Origin: Cupriavidus cauae
Lineage (GTDB): Bacteria; Pseudomonadota; Gammaproteobacteria; Burkholderiales; Burkholderiaceae
DNA: 60,399 nt
Direction of reading: 5' to 3'
NCBI RefSeq assembly: GCF_008632125.1
Contig: NZ_VWRN01000054.1
Coordinates: 1-60,399 of the forward strand
Shown here: positions 8,513 through 16,805 of the stretch, in pieces
Layout: every line of letters begins with the position of its first letter
Numbering within the stretch: the first letter of the stretch is position 1
Notes under the pieces: model-generated
Database searches by the model: none
What the model saw: only the letters and a program-made list of their open reading frames with translations
What the model was told of the DNA's origin: nothing
Translations under genes and position numbers: made by a program

Positions 8513-10036
8513 ATGGAGGAATTCAATTCGCTGATGCACGGCTTCTCGGTCGCACTGTCGTGGCAGAACGTCGGCCTGATGTTCGTCGGCATCCTGCTCG
8601 GCATCGTGGTCGGCGTGCTGCCCGGGCTGGGCGGCCCCAACGGCGTCGCGATCCTGCTGCCGCTGACGTTCTCGATGGATCCGACCTCGGCCATCATCAT
8701 GCTGTCCTGCATCTACTGGGGCGCGCTGTTCGGCGGCGCGATCACGTCGATCCTGTTCAATATCCCGGGCGAGGCCTGGTCGGTGGCGACCACCTTCGAC
8801 GGCTACCCGCTGGCGCAGCGCGGCGAGGCGGGCCGGGCGCTGACCTCGGCCTTCACCGGCTCGTGCCTGGGCGCGATGGCCGGCGTGCTGTTGATCACCT
8901 GCCTGGCGCCGCTGGTGGCGAAGTTCGCGCTGCGCTTCGGGCCGCCCGAGTATTTCGCCGTCTATCTGCTGACGTTCTGCAGCTTCGTCGGCATGGGCAA
9001 GGAGTCCAAGCCCAAGATCCTGATCGCGATGTGCGTCGGCTTCCTGCTGGCGGCGGTCGGCATGGACACGGTCTCCGGCACGCTGCGCATGACCTTCGGC
9101 TCGACCGAGCTGCTGCGCGGCTTCGACTTCCTGGTGGCGGTGATCGGGCTGTTCGGCATCAGCGAGATCCTGATGACGATGGAGGAGGGCGTGGCGTTCC
9201 GCGGCAAGCAGGCGCGCATCGACCTGAAGGTGGTGCTGCGCACCTGGGCCGAGCTGCCGCGCTACTGGATGACGGTGCTGCGCTCATCGGCGATCGGCTG
9301 CTGGCTCGGCATCACGCCCGGCGGGGCCACCGCGGCGTCGTTCATGGGGTATGGCGTGGCCAAGCGGATGGCGCGCGATCCGGACTCGTTCGGAAAGGGC
9401 AATATCGAGGGCGTGGTCGCGCCCGAGACCGCCGCGCACGCGGCCGGCACCAGCGCGCTGCTGCCGATGCTGGCGCTGGGCATTCCGGGCTCGGCGACCG
9501 CCGCGGTGCTGCTGGGCGGGCTGATGATCTGGGGCCTGCAGCCCGGGCCGCTGCTGTTCCAGGAGCAGGGACCGTTCGTCTGGGGGCTGATCGCCAGCAT
9601 GTACCTGGGCAATATCGTGGGGCTGCTGGTGGTGCTGTCGACGGTGCCGCTGTTCGCCGCGATCCTGCGCATCCCGTTCTCGATCATCGCGCCGCTGATC
9701 CTGGTGGTCTGCGCGATCGGCGCCTACACGGTCAACAACGCGCTGTTCGATGTCTGGCTGATGCTGGGCTTCGGGGTGATCGGCTATGTGTTGAAGAAGC
9801 TCGACTATCCGCTGGCGCCGCTGGTGCTCGCGCTGGTGCTCGGCGACCGCGCCGAGGACGCGTTCCGGCAGACCATGCTGGTCTCGTCCGGCTCGCTCGA
9901 TATCTTCTGGTCCAACGGGCTGGTGGGCACCATCATGACGCTGGCCATCCTGGTGCTGATCTGGCCGATGATCGGCGACCTGCGCGCGCGGCTGCGCAAG
10001 GGCAAGGGCGTGGCGGCGGTGGAGGGGAACGGGTAA
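8513..10036 (+). CDS. TTT transporter large permease subunit (TctA family)
   Basis: A 507-residue, roughly 12-helix permease. Family motifs are clear: VGVLPGLGGPNGVAILLPLTF near residues 38-58, GALFGGAITSILFNIPGE, and in the second repeat GNIEGVVAPETAAHAAGTSALLPMLALGIPGS. These conserved loops form the ion-coupled transport core. It is the last gene of the aminotransferase-dehydrogenase-transporter unit and is followed by the inverted/tandem repeat block at 10054-10217. Confidence 0.93.
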   Translation: MEEFNSLMHGFSVALSWQNVGLMFVGILLGIVVGVLPGLGGPNGVAILLPLTFSMDPTSAIIMLSCIYWGALFGGAITSILFNIPGEAWSVATTFDGYPLAQRGEAGRALTSAFTGSCLGAMAGVLLITCLAPLVAKFALRFGPPEYFAVYLLTFCSFVGMGKESKPKILIAMCVGFLLAAVGMDTVSGTLRMTFGSTELLRGFDFLVAVIGLFGISEILMTMEEGVAFRGKQARIDLKVVLRTWAELPRYWMTVLRSSAIGCWLGITPGGATAASFMGYGVAKRMARDPDSFGKGNIEGVVAPETAAHAAGTSALLPMLALGIPGSATAAVLLGGLMIWGLQPGPLLFQEQGPFVWGLIASMYLGNIVGLLVVLSTVPLFAAILRIPFSIIAPLILVVCAIGAYTVNNALFDVWLMLGFGVIGYVLKKLDYPLAPLVLALVLGDRAEDAFRQTMLVSSGSLDIFWSNGLVGTIMTLAILVLIWPMIGDLRARLRKGKGVAAVEGNG

Positions 10037-10053
10037 GGGCCGGTATAAGTCTG

Positions 10054-10217
10054 CCCTCTCCCCCGGCCCCTCTCCCGCAAGCGGGAGAGGGGAGCAAAAC
10101 CGCGGCATGTCAGGGGTCGGTGGGTGTTCTCCCTCTCCCGCAGCAGGAAAGGGGAGCAAACCCGCGGCATGTCACGGGTCGGTGGGTGTTCTCCCTCTCC
10201 CGCTTGCGGGAGAGGGT
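10054..10217. repeat. Palindromic intergenic repeat block with 62-bp tandem unit
   Basis: Three copies of the CCCTCTCCCG motif are arranged as two hairpins (CTCTCCCGCAAGCGGGAGAG at 10071-10090 and its equivalent near 10192-10216) in inverted orientation. Between them a 62-base unit is duplicated (GGGGAGCAAA... beginning at 10089 and 10151, differing at only a few bases). The outer hairpins separate two convergent genes (tctA on plus, pirin on minus), so the block may also stop transcription from both sides, although no T-run follows. Confidence 0.75.
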
Positions 10218-10234
10218 CGGGGAGAGGGCCGGCC

Positions 10235-11170
10235 TTACCCCGCGCTCTGCACCTTCCCCTCGAACCGCCCGTCGCGGAAGTCGCTCAGCGCCTGGTGGAT
10301 CTGCGCCTCGCTGTTCATCACGAACGGCCCGTACTGCACGATGGGCTCGCCCAGCGGCTTGCCGGCGATCAGCAGGAAGCGCGCATCCTGCGTGGCCTTG
10401 ACGATCACGCCGTCGGCATCGGCCTCGTTGGCCAGCACGCCCATCCGCTGCGCGTCGAGCGCGGCGAGCGCGTCGCCCTCGCCGATGCTGACCTCGCCCC
10501 GATAGACGTAGACGAAGGCGTTATGCCCGGCAGGCAGAGCCTGCGCGAACGATTGCCCGGCCGGCAGCGCGACGTCCAGGTACAGCGGTTCGGTGACGGG
10601 CCGCGTCATCGCGCCCTGCACGCCGTGCGAGGCGCCGGCGAGCACGCGCACCACCGCGCCGACCGGCAGCGCGACGGTCGGGATCGCCGCGGCCGGCAGG
10701 TCGCGGTACCACGGTGCCGTCATCTTGTCGCTGGCCGGCAGGTTCAGCCACAGCTGGAAGCCCTCCATGCGGCCGTCCTGCTGCTCCGGCATCTCCGAAT
10801 GCACGACGCCGGCGCCGGCCACCATCCATTGCGCGCCGCCGTTCTCCAGCAGGCCCTCGTTGCCGGCGCTGTCGCGATGGCGCATGCGGCCGGCCAGCAT
10901 GTAGGTGATGGTTTCGAAGCCGCGATGCGGGTGGGCCGGAAAGCCGCCGATGTAGTCGTCGGCCCGGTCGGTGCCGAAGGCGTCGAGCATCAGGAACGGG
11001 TCCAGCCGGCGCTGCAGGTTCTGCGTCAGCACGCGGGTCAGCTTGACGCCGGCGCCGTCGGAGGTGGCGATGCCGCGCACCACGCGGTCGATGGTGCGGG
11101 TGCGCTGCACCGATTCCCCGGCGGTGGCCGGGATGGTGGTGGCGTCGTTCGGGTTGCGGATGTCGTCCAT
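10235..11170 (-). CDS. Pirin family protein
   Basis: A 311-residue bicupin. The N-terminal cupin holds the pirin metal-site pattern PAHPHRGFETITYMLAGRMRHRDSAG followed by GVVHSEMPEQ (three His and one Glu). The C-terminal domain is about residues 190-290. Bacterial pirins are iron-binding proteins with quercetinase or regulatory activity, and the specific role here is unknown. Codon use is like the neighbours. It is convergent with tctA across the repeat block and divergent from the long leader of the osmoprotectant transporter. Confidence 0.9.
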   Translation of the reverse strand: MDDIRNPNDATTIPATAGESVQRTRTIDRVVRGIATSDGAGVKLTRVLTQNLQRRLDPFLMLDAFGTDRADDYIGGFPAHPHRGFETITYMLAGRMRHRDSAGNEGLLENGGAQWMVAGAGVVHSEMPEQQDGRMEGFQLWLNLPASDKMTAPWYRDLPAAAIPTVALPVGAVVRVLAGASHGVQGAMTRPVTEPLYLDVALPAGQSFAQALPAGHNAFVYVYRGEVSIGEGDALAALDAQRMGVLANEADADGVIVKATQDARFLLIAGKPLGEPIVQYGPFVMNSEAQIHQALSDFRDGRFEGKVQSAG

Positions 11171-12018
11171 GTCGGATCTCCTGTGTCTTGGCGAGCGGCG
11201 CCTCGCGCCGCGTTACCCAGTCAATGTAAGGGATTGGCGGAAAAGCGGTAGCCGGGCGAAGGACAAAAGAGCGTTCCGTAGGTGGGACGATCGCAGCTCG
11301 TTTGTGAGCACGGATGGAACGCGGACGGGACGCCAGGAGTTCGGGAAAAGGCCGTGGCGAGGCCCGCTTTTGACTGGCCGGGAAGGCGCAACATGACGGC
11401 AGAAAGCCGCCCGATACCGACCGGGGTGACAAGATCGCTGAAGTTGGTTAGAATAGCGACCTCTTTGCCATCCGTTGTTGCAAATTAGCCGCTTGAGCTT
11501 CGCGCTCGGCGCGGCCGATTCGTGACCACGGCCGATTGATCCGGCGGCGCGTCGGAACCTTCAATTTTGCGCTGCCACTGGCCTGCGAGGTCTGACCGAC
11601 CGTCCGCGACCGTCCATGCGTAGCCCGGCTCACCGCTGGCCGCCGCGTCCACCGTCGCCCGACCGTCGCACCGACCCGCAGCGCCGCGCCAGGGCCGCTG
11701 ACGCCCGCCCGTTCCGGGCGGCCCCGCGGTCCGTCACCGGGCTCCCATCGCCTCGCCCCCCCTTTTGCGGCAATGGGCGCCCCCCGTCCGTCCGCCGGCA
11801 TCCCGCCGGTCATGGCGGACAGCACCAATCTAGCCTGGACCCGGCCGGGTCCGCCGCCATGGCGCATGTCCCCATCGGGTCCCGCCATTGCGCTGGTCCG
11901 TTGCCGTCGTCCCTTCATGGACCGCCGTCGCGGCCGTCGCGCCTTGCCGCGCCGCGCTTTTGTCGCCGTCCGTCGTCGATCCGCCGATCGCGACGCCGGC
12001 CGGCTTACGGGAGGAAAG
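11171..12018. other. 848-base non-coding leader before the osmoprotectant operon
   Basis: No reading frame here looks like a protein on either strand. The frames are proline/arginine-rich shadows. A relatively A+T-rich patch near 11435-11470 (GGTTAGAATAGCGACC, a possible -10 at 11447-11453) could be a promoter reading right, leaving a leader of about 550 bases. The pirin promoter should lie at the left end. Confidence 0.4.
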
Positions 12019-12735
12019 ATGTCTCTGCGAATCTGGCGTGGACTCGGCTGGGCCGGTTTCATCGTGTTGGCACTGGCGGGCCTGCTGGCCTGGGTCGGCG
12101 TCGACACGATCGCCGAGCACCGCGAACGCCTGCTTTACGACGTGGCCGATCACCTGCGCCTGGTGGCGTGGTCGATGGCCCTGGCGCTCGCCACCGGCGT
12201 GCCCGCCGGCATCCTGCTGTCGCGGCCGGCGCTGCGGCGCTGGGCCGACCGGCTGATGCAGGTTTTCAATATCGGCAATACCGTGCCGTCGCTGGCGGTG
12301 CTGGCGCTGTCGCTGGCCGTGCTCGGCATCGGCGAGCGGCCGGCGGTGCTGGCGCTGTGGCTGGCCTCGCTGCTGCCGATCGTGCGCAATACCTGCGAGG
12401 GGCTGCGCGGCCTGCCGCCCGCGCTGCTGGAAGCGGCCAAGGGCATCGGCATGACGCCGCGCCAGCGCCTGCTGCGGGTCGAGCTGCCCAACGCGATGCC
12501 AGTGATCCTGGCCGGCGTGCGTACCAGCCTGGTCATCAACGTCGGCACCGTGCCGCTGTCGTTCCTGATCGGCGCCAACAGCCTCGGCGAACTGATCTTC
12601 CCCGGCATCTACCTGAACAAGCCGTCGCTGCTGCTGCTGGGCGCCGCGGCCACCGCGCTGCTGGCGCTGGCGCTCGACGCGCTGTTCGCCGCGGGCGGAC
12701 GCTTCTACCTGCGCCGGCGAGGGCTGGCGGCATGA
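12019..12735 (+). CDS. Osmoprotectant ABC transporter permease 1 (OpuCB/YehW type)
   Basis: A 238-residue inner-membrane permease of the glycine betaine/choline/carnitine class. The BPD permease domain spans about residues 55-230 with the EAA loop EAAKGIGMTPRQRLLRVELPNAMPVILAGVRTS and about six hydrophobic helices. The start is ATG 12019 because GGGAGGAAAG lies just before it; a frame open further upstream has no family-like residues. It overlaps the next gene region by an ATGA junction and begins a four-gene importer (permease, binding protein, permease, ATPase). Confidence 0.92.
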   Translation: MSLRIWRGLGWAGFIVLALAGLLAWVGVDTIAEHRERLLYDVADHLRLVAWSMALALATGVPAGILLSRPALRRWADRLMQVFNIGNTVPSLAVLALSLAVLGIGERPAVLALWLASLLPIVRNTCEGLRGLPPALLEAAKGIGMTPRQRLLRVELPNAMPVILAGVRTSLVINVGTVPLSFLIGANSLGELIFPGIYLNKPSLLLLGAAATALLALALDALFAAGGRFYLRRRGLAA

Positions 12736-12758
12736 AGCGGAACCTCAAGGAGAACACC

Positions 12759-13676
12759 ATGACGCTGATTCGATCGCTTCGTCCGCGCACGTGGATGGCC
12801 GCCCTGCTGAGCATCGCCGCGCTGCTGGCGAACGCCCCCGCGGCGGCCGCCGATCCGGTGCGCGTGGGCGGCAAGAATTTCACCGAGCAGCTGATCCTGT
12901 CGTCGATGACCTCGCAGTACCTGCGCGCCAAGGGCCTGACCACCGAGCTGACCGCCGGACTGGGCAGCACGCTGATGCGCCAGGCGATGGAGAGCGGCCA
13001 GCTCGACGTGGTGTGGGACTACACCGGTACCGCGCTGATCGTGTTCAACCGCGTCGAGGAAAAACTCGATGCCGAGCAGAGCTACGCCCGCGTCAAGGCA
13101 CTGGATGCGGCCAAGGGCCTGGTGTGGCTGCAGCCCTCGACGATCAACAACACCTATGCGCTGGCGATGCCGCGCCACCGCGCCGAAGCCGCCGGCGTGA
13201 GCTCGCTGTCGGAGCTCGCGGACAAGATCCGCGCCGACGGCGAGGACAAGCGCCACGCCTTCGCGGTCGACATGGAGTTCGCCGCGCGCCCCGACGGCCT
13301 GGAGCCGCTGAAGGCCGCCTACGGGCTGCCATGGACGCGGCGCGACGTGATCCAGCTCGATCCGGGCCTGGTCTACACCGCGCTGCGCAACGACCAGGTC
13401 CAGACCGGCCTGGTGTACGCCACCGACGGCCGCGTCAAGGGCTTCGACCTGGTGCTGCTGCGCGACGACAAGGGCTTCTTCCCGGCCTACCAGGCGGTGC
13501 CGGTGGTGCGCAAGGCGGTGCTCGACGCGCATCCGCAGCTGGCCGAGCTGCTGAACGCGCTGGCCGCGGCGCTCGACAACGCGTCGATGACGGAGATGAA
13601 CTACCGCGTCGACATCGAACAGAAACCGGTCGATGCCGTCGCGGCCGACTTCCTGCGCCAGCACGGGCTGATCTGA
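12759..13676 (+). CDS. Osmoprotectant/glycine betaine substrate-binding protein (OpuAC family)
   Basis: A 305-residue periplasmic receptor. A signal peptide (RSLRPRTWMAALLSIAALL ... APAAAA) is followed by the family opening DPVRVGGKNFTEQLILSSM and the WDYTGTAL motif. The start at 12759 has AAGGAG six bases upstream. An in-frame ATG at 12732 overlaps the stop of the preceding permease (ATGA) and could serve for translational coupling. Quaternary-ammonium ligands such as glycine betaine or choline are expected from the family; aromatic-cage residues cannot be assigned by eye. Confidence 0.9.
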   Translation: MTLIRSLRPRTWMAALLSIAALLANAPAAAADPVRVGGKNFTEQLILSSMTSQYLRAKGLTTELTAGLGSTLMRQAMESGQLDVVWDYTGTALIVFNRVEEKLDAEQSYARVKALDAAKGLVWLQPSTINNTYALAMPRHRAEAAGVSSLSELADKIRADGEDKRHAFAVDMEFAARPDGLEPLKAAYGLPWTRRDVIQLDPGLVYTALRNDQVQTGLVYATDGRVKGFDLVLLRDDKGFFPAYQAVPVVRKAVLDAHPQLAELLNALAAALDNASMTEMNYRVDIEQKPVDAVAADFLRQHGLI

Positions 13677-13694
13677 CGCCTGCGCCGGGACGCC

Positions 13695-13724
13695 CACGGA
13701 CAACCACGGACAACCACGGACAAT
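13695..13724 (+). repeat. Three tandem copies of a 10-bp unit before permease 2
   Basis: CACGGACAAC occurs three times head to tail (last copy ends in T) in the short gap between the binding-protein stop and the ATG at 13727. The array occupies the place where the Shine-Dalgarno would normally be. Confidence 0.85.
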
Positions 13725-13726
13725 CC

Positions 13727-14377
13727 ATGGACCTGATTTCCTATCTGCAACACAGCTGGCCGACGCTGCTGAAGATGACCGGCGAGCATCTCGCGCTGGT
13801 CGGCGCGGCGGTCGGGCTGGCGATCCTGATCGGGGTGCCGCTCGGCATCCTGGCCACGCGCTGGCGCTGGCTGGCCACGCCGATGATGACGCTGGCCACG
13901 GTGGTGCTGACGATCCCGTCGATCGCGCTGTTCGGCCTGATGATCCCAGTGTTCGCGCGTTTCGGCCACGCGCTCGGCTACCTGCCGGCCGTTACCGCGG
14001 TGTTCCTGTATTCGCTGCTGCCGATCCTGCGCAACACCTATGTGGCGCTGGCCGGCATCGACAGCGGCATCCAGGAGGCCGGGCGCGGCATCGGCATGAC
14101 CACCTGGCAGCGCATGCGGCTGGTCGACCTGCCGCTGGCGGTGCCGGTGATCCTCGGCGGTGTGCGCACCGCGGTGGTGATGAACATCGGCGTGGCCACC
14201 ATCGCCGCGCTGATCGGCGCCGGCGGCCTCGGCGTGCTGATCCTGCAAGCGATCAGCCAGAGCAATATGAGCAAACTCGCGGTGGGCGCCGTCCTGGTCA
14301 GCCTGCTCGCCATCGTGGCGGACGTGTGCCTGCAATGGTTGCAGCGCGTGCTGACGCCCAAAGGAATCCGCACATGA
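13727..14377 (+). CDS. Osmoprotectant ABC transporter permease 2
   Basis: A 216-residue permease paralogous to the one at 12019, with the BPD domain and EAA loop EAGRGIGMTTWQRMRLVDLPLAVPVILGGVRTA at about residues 120-150. Two different permeases probably form a heterodimeric channel, as in OpuC/OsmU systems. No Shine-Dalgarno is visible before the ATG, since three copies of a 10-base repeat fill the gap. Translation may depend on coupling with the upstream gene. Its stop overlaps the ATPase start (ATGA at 14374-14377). Confidence 0.92.
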   Translation: MDLISYLQHSWPTLLKMTGEHLALVGAAVGLAILIGVPLGILATRWRWLATPMMTLATVVLTIPSIALFGLMIPVFARFGHALGYLPAVTAVFLYSLLPILRNTYVALAGIDSGIQEAGRGIGMTTWQRMRLVDLPLAVPVILGGVRTAVVMNIGVATIAALIGAGGLGVLILQAISQSNMSKLAVGAVLVSLLAIVADVCLQWLQRVLTPKGIRT

Positions 14378-15600
14378 TCGAACTGGACCAACTGAGCAAA
14401 TCGTTCACGCAGAAGGATGGCGCGCTGGTGCGCGCCGTCGACTCGGTGTCGCTGACGGTGCCGCGCGGCGAGATCTGCGTATTCCTCGGCCCGTCGGGCT
14501 GCGGCAAGACCACCACGCTGAAGATGATCAACCGGCTGATCCCGCCGACCTCGGGCCGCGTGCTGATCGAGGGCGAGGACACCGCCGGCATCGACGAGGT
14601 CGCGCTGCGCCGCAAGATCGGCTACGTGATCCAGCAGATCGGCCTGTTCCCCAACATGACGATCGAGCAGAACATCACCGTGGTGCCGCGCCTGCTGGGC
14701 TGGGACAAGCAGCGCTGCCGCGAACGCGCGCGCGAACTGATGGCGATGGTGCAGCTCGATCCGAACCGGATGCTGTCGCGCTATCCGCGCGAGCTGTCGG
14801 GCGGCCAGCAGCAGCGCATCGGCGTGATCCGCGCGCTCGCCGCCGACGCGCCGGTGCTGCTGATGGACGAGCCGTTCGGCGCGGTCGATCCGATCAACCG
14901 CGAAAGCATCCAGAACGAATTCCTGCAGATGCAGCGGCAGCTTGGCAAGACCGTGATCATGGTCTCGCACGACATCGACGAGGCGATCAAGCTGGCCGAC
15001 AAGGTCGCGGTGTTCCGCGCCGGCAAGCTGGTCCAGTTCGATCATCCGGACGCGCTGCTGGCGCATCCGGCCGATGAGTTCGTGCAGGCCTTCGTCGGCC
15101 ACGACAACACGCTCAAGCGCCTGCTGCTGGTGCGGGCCGGGGACGCCGCCACCATGGGCGCGACCGCGACGCCCGACATGCCGCTGGCGCAGGCGCTGGG
15201 GCTGATGGACGACGCCGACGTGCGCTACCTGCCGGTGCTCGATGCGGGCCAGCGCGCGCTGGGCTATGTGGCGCGCCGCGATGCGCGCAATCCGGCCGCG
15301 GGCAAGCAGGCCTGCGGCGACGTGCTGCGTCCGTTCGCCGCGACCGCGGCCTTCGACGAACATTTGCGCATCGTGCTGTCGCGCATGTACCAGCACAACA
15401 CCAGCTGGCTGCCGGTGGTCGACGCCGAGGGCGTCTATCTGGGCGAGGTCACGCAGGAATCGATCGCGGGCTATCTGAGCTCGGGGCGCTCGCGCAGCAG
15501 CGGCATTGCCGCGCCCGGCACGTCCATCGCCCCGGCCGCCCAGGCTCCGGCTTCCGCTTCCACGGCCAGCGCCGCCGCACCGCTGCGCGCGGCGGCCTGA
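14374..15600 (+). CDS. Osmoprotectant ABC transporter ATP-binding protein
   Basis: A 408-residue ATPase of the OpuCA/ProV type: Walker A GPSGCGKTT near residue 44, signature LSGGQQQR, Walker B VLLMDEPFGAVDP and H-loop SHDIDEA. Beyond the nucleotide-binding domain (residues 1-240) the C-terminal half shows CBS-like sequence (VRYLPVLDAGQRALGYVARRDA; NTSWLPVVDAEGVYLGEVT), which in relatives senses ionic strength or nucleotides. The last 35 residues are Ala/Ser/Pro-rich. Start overlaps the previous stop (ATGA), indicating coupling. Confidence 0.93.
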   Translation: MIELDQLSKSFTQKDGALVRAVDSVSLTVPRGEICVFLGPSGCGKTTTLKMINRLIPPTSGRVLIEGEDTAGIDEVALRRKIGYVIQQIGLFPNMTIEQNITVVPRLLGWDKQRCRERARELMAMVQLDPNRMLSRYPRELSGGQQQRIGVIRALAADAPVLLMDEPFGAVDPINRESIQNEFLQMQRQLGKTVIMVSHDIDEAIKLADKVAVFRAGKLVQFDHPDALLAHPADEFVQAFVGHDNTLKRLLLVRAGDAATMGATATPDMPLAQALGLMDDADVRYLPVLDAGQRALGYVARRDARNPAAGKQACGDVLRPFAATAAFDEHLRIVLSRMYQHNTSWLPVVDAEGVYLGEVTQESIAGYLSSGRSRSSGIAAPGTSIAPAAQAPASASTASAAAPLRAAA

Positions 15601-15663
15601 AGGGCACGGATGAAGGGCAGGGTGAAGGGAGGGGCCTGAGCGCCCGCGGCACGGCCCCGTGCG

Positions 15664-16629
15664 TCAGCGCAGCTTGCCGGGGCGCTCCATCGACCCGGCC
15701 AGCCTCTTCTTGATCGCGTCGATGGCCGCTTCGAGCTGTTCGCGGCAATGCAGCGAATCGGCGGCCTCGCGCACCCGCCACATCAGTTCCTTGCGCAGAT
15801 GCCCCAGGCGGGTCTTGTAGTAGGTGTGCTCGGTGAAATCGGCATTGATCATCGCCGGGTTGATATAGATGCGATGGCCCCGCGCGCGCAGATCGGCGTG
15901 GAAACTGATGTGCTCGTTGACTTCCCCGCCGTTTGCATCGAGGCCCACATAGCGCCCTGTCACAAAGGCGTCCCTGCGGTAGACCGCGAAGCCGCCGAAC
16001 GCCGACTCGACCTCGATCGGCGCGGCGTCAGACGGCACGCGGACCTGCTTGGAGGCGACGCACATTTCGACCGCCTGGCGATGGCCGACCACCGCGGCCA
16101 TCTCGCGATAGGCCGCCCAGCAGTCTAGCGGCGCCCAGGCCGGATGCCGCAGGGCCCAGATATCGTAGTAGCCCAGCCGCTGGTTGGCCGTCATCACGCT
16201 CCAGTCGACGTCGCTGCGCCAGCAGCTGAGCACCGCCTCGGCGCTCAGCTGATGATTGATGTTGTCCAGATCGGCGGCCATCACGTAGTCGATATGGCGA
16301 TAGCGCGGGTCGTTGGCCACGCGCTCGACATAGACATTGCGGCAGACCGCGATGCGGTCGCATCGGATCGGATGGCGATCGCGCAGCGTGCCCATCGACT
16401 CGAAGACAAAGCCCGGCACCTGCGCGGCGAGCTGCCGCAGCCGCGGCACCGAATCGTCCACCGAGTCGCTTTCGATCAACAGGAAGCCGACCGAGGCGAA
16501 GCCGGACAGGATGCTGCGAAAGCGGGCCACTTCCTCCGCGATGGTCGCGCCGCAGTTCCGCACCGGTCCGACCACCACCACATGGGCGGCGGCGGGAGGG
16601 ATGCGTTCGGCGCGCGGCGGAGCATTCAT
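15664..16629 (-). CDS. Glycosyltransferase-like protein, orphan
   Basis: A 321-residue protein with no signal peptide or membrane segment. The pattern VVVVGPVRNCGATIAEEVARF, then FLLIESDSVDDS and VMAADLDN (acidic pair D120/D122) resembles a GT-A fold glycosyltransferase with a DXD-type metal motif. Later GFAVYRRDAF and HISFHADLRARGHRIYINPAM fit an acceptor-side region of such enzymes. It stands alone between the osmoprotectant operon and the glucarate cluster, with no cell-envelope genes nearby, so donor and acceptor are unknown. Fold assignment is by motif only. Confidence 0.65.
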   Translation of the reverse strand: MNAPPRAERIPPAAAHVVVVGPVRNCGATIAEEVARFRSILSGFASVGFLLIESDSVDDSVPRLRQLAAQVPGFVFESMGTLRDRHPIRCDRIAVCRNVYVERVANDPRYRHIDYVMAADLDNINHQLSAEAVLSCWRSDVDWSVMTANQRLGYYDIWALRHPAWAPLDCWAAYREMAAVVGHRQAVEMCVASKQVRVPSDAAPIEVESAFGGFAVYRRDAFVTGRYVGLDANGGEVNEHISFHADLRARGHRIYINPAMINADFTEHTYYKTRLGHLRKELMWRVREAADSLHCREQLEAAIDAIKKRLAGSMERPGKLR

Positions 16630-16805
16630 GGTGGCGATCCTTGGTCGTGGCGGGAGACGCGTGACGGTGATGACGTCACTGTACTTGCGCTTCTCCCCGG
16701 CGACTGTGGGATGGCTCGCATAGCGGGCCGCGCCGGGCCTGGGAATGGCCGCGTTCAGCCGTGGCAGAGGGCGCCGGGCGGCGCCCCCCTTGCGGCAGGA
16801 TCGTG

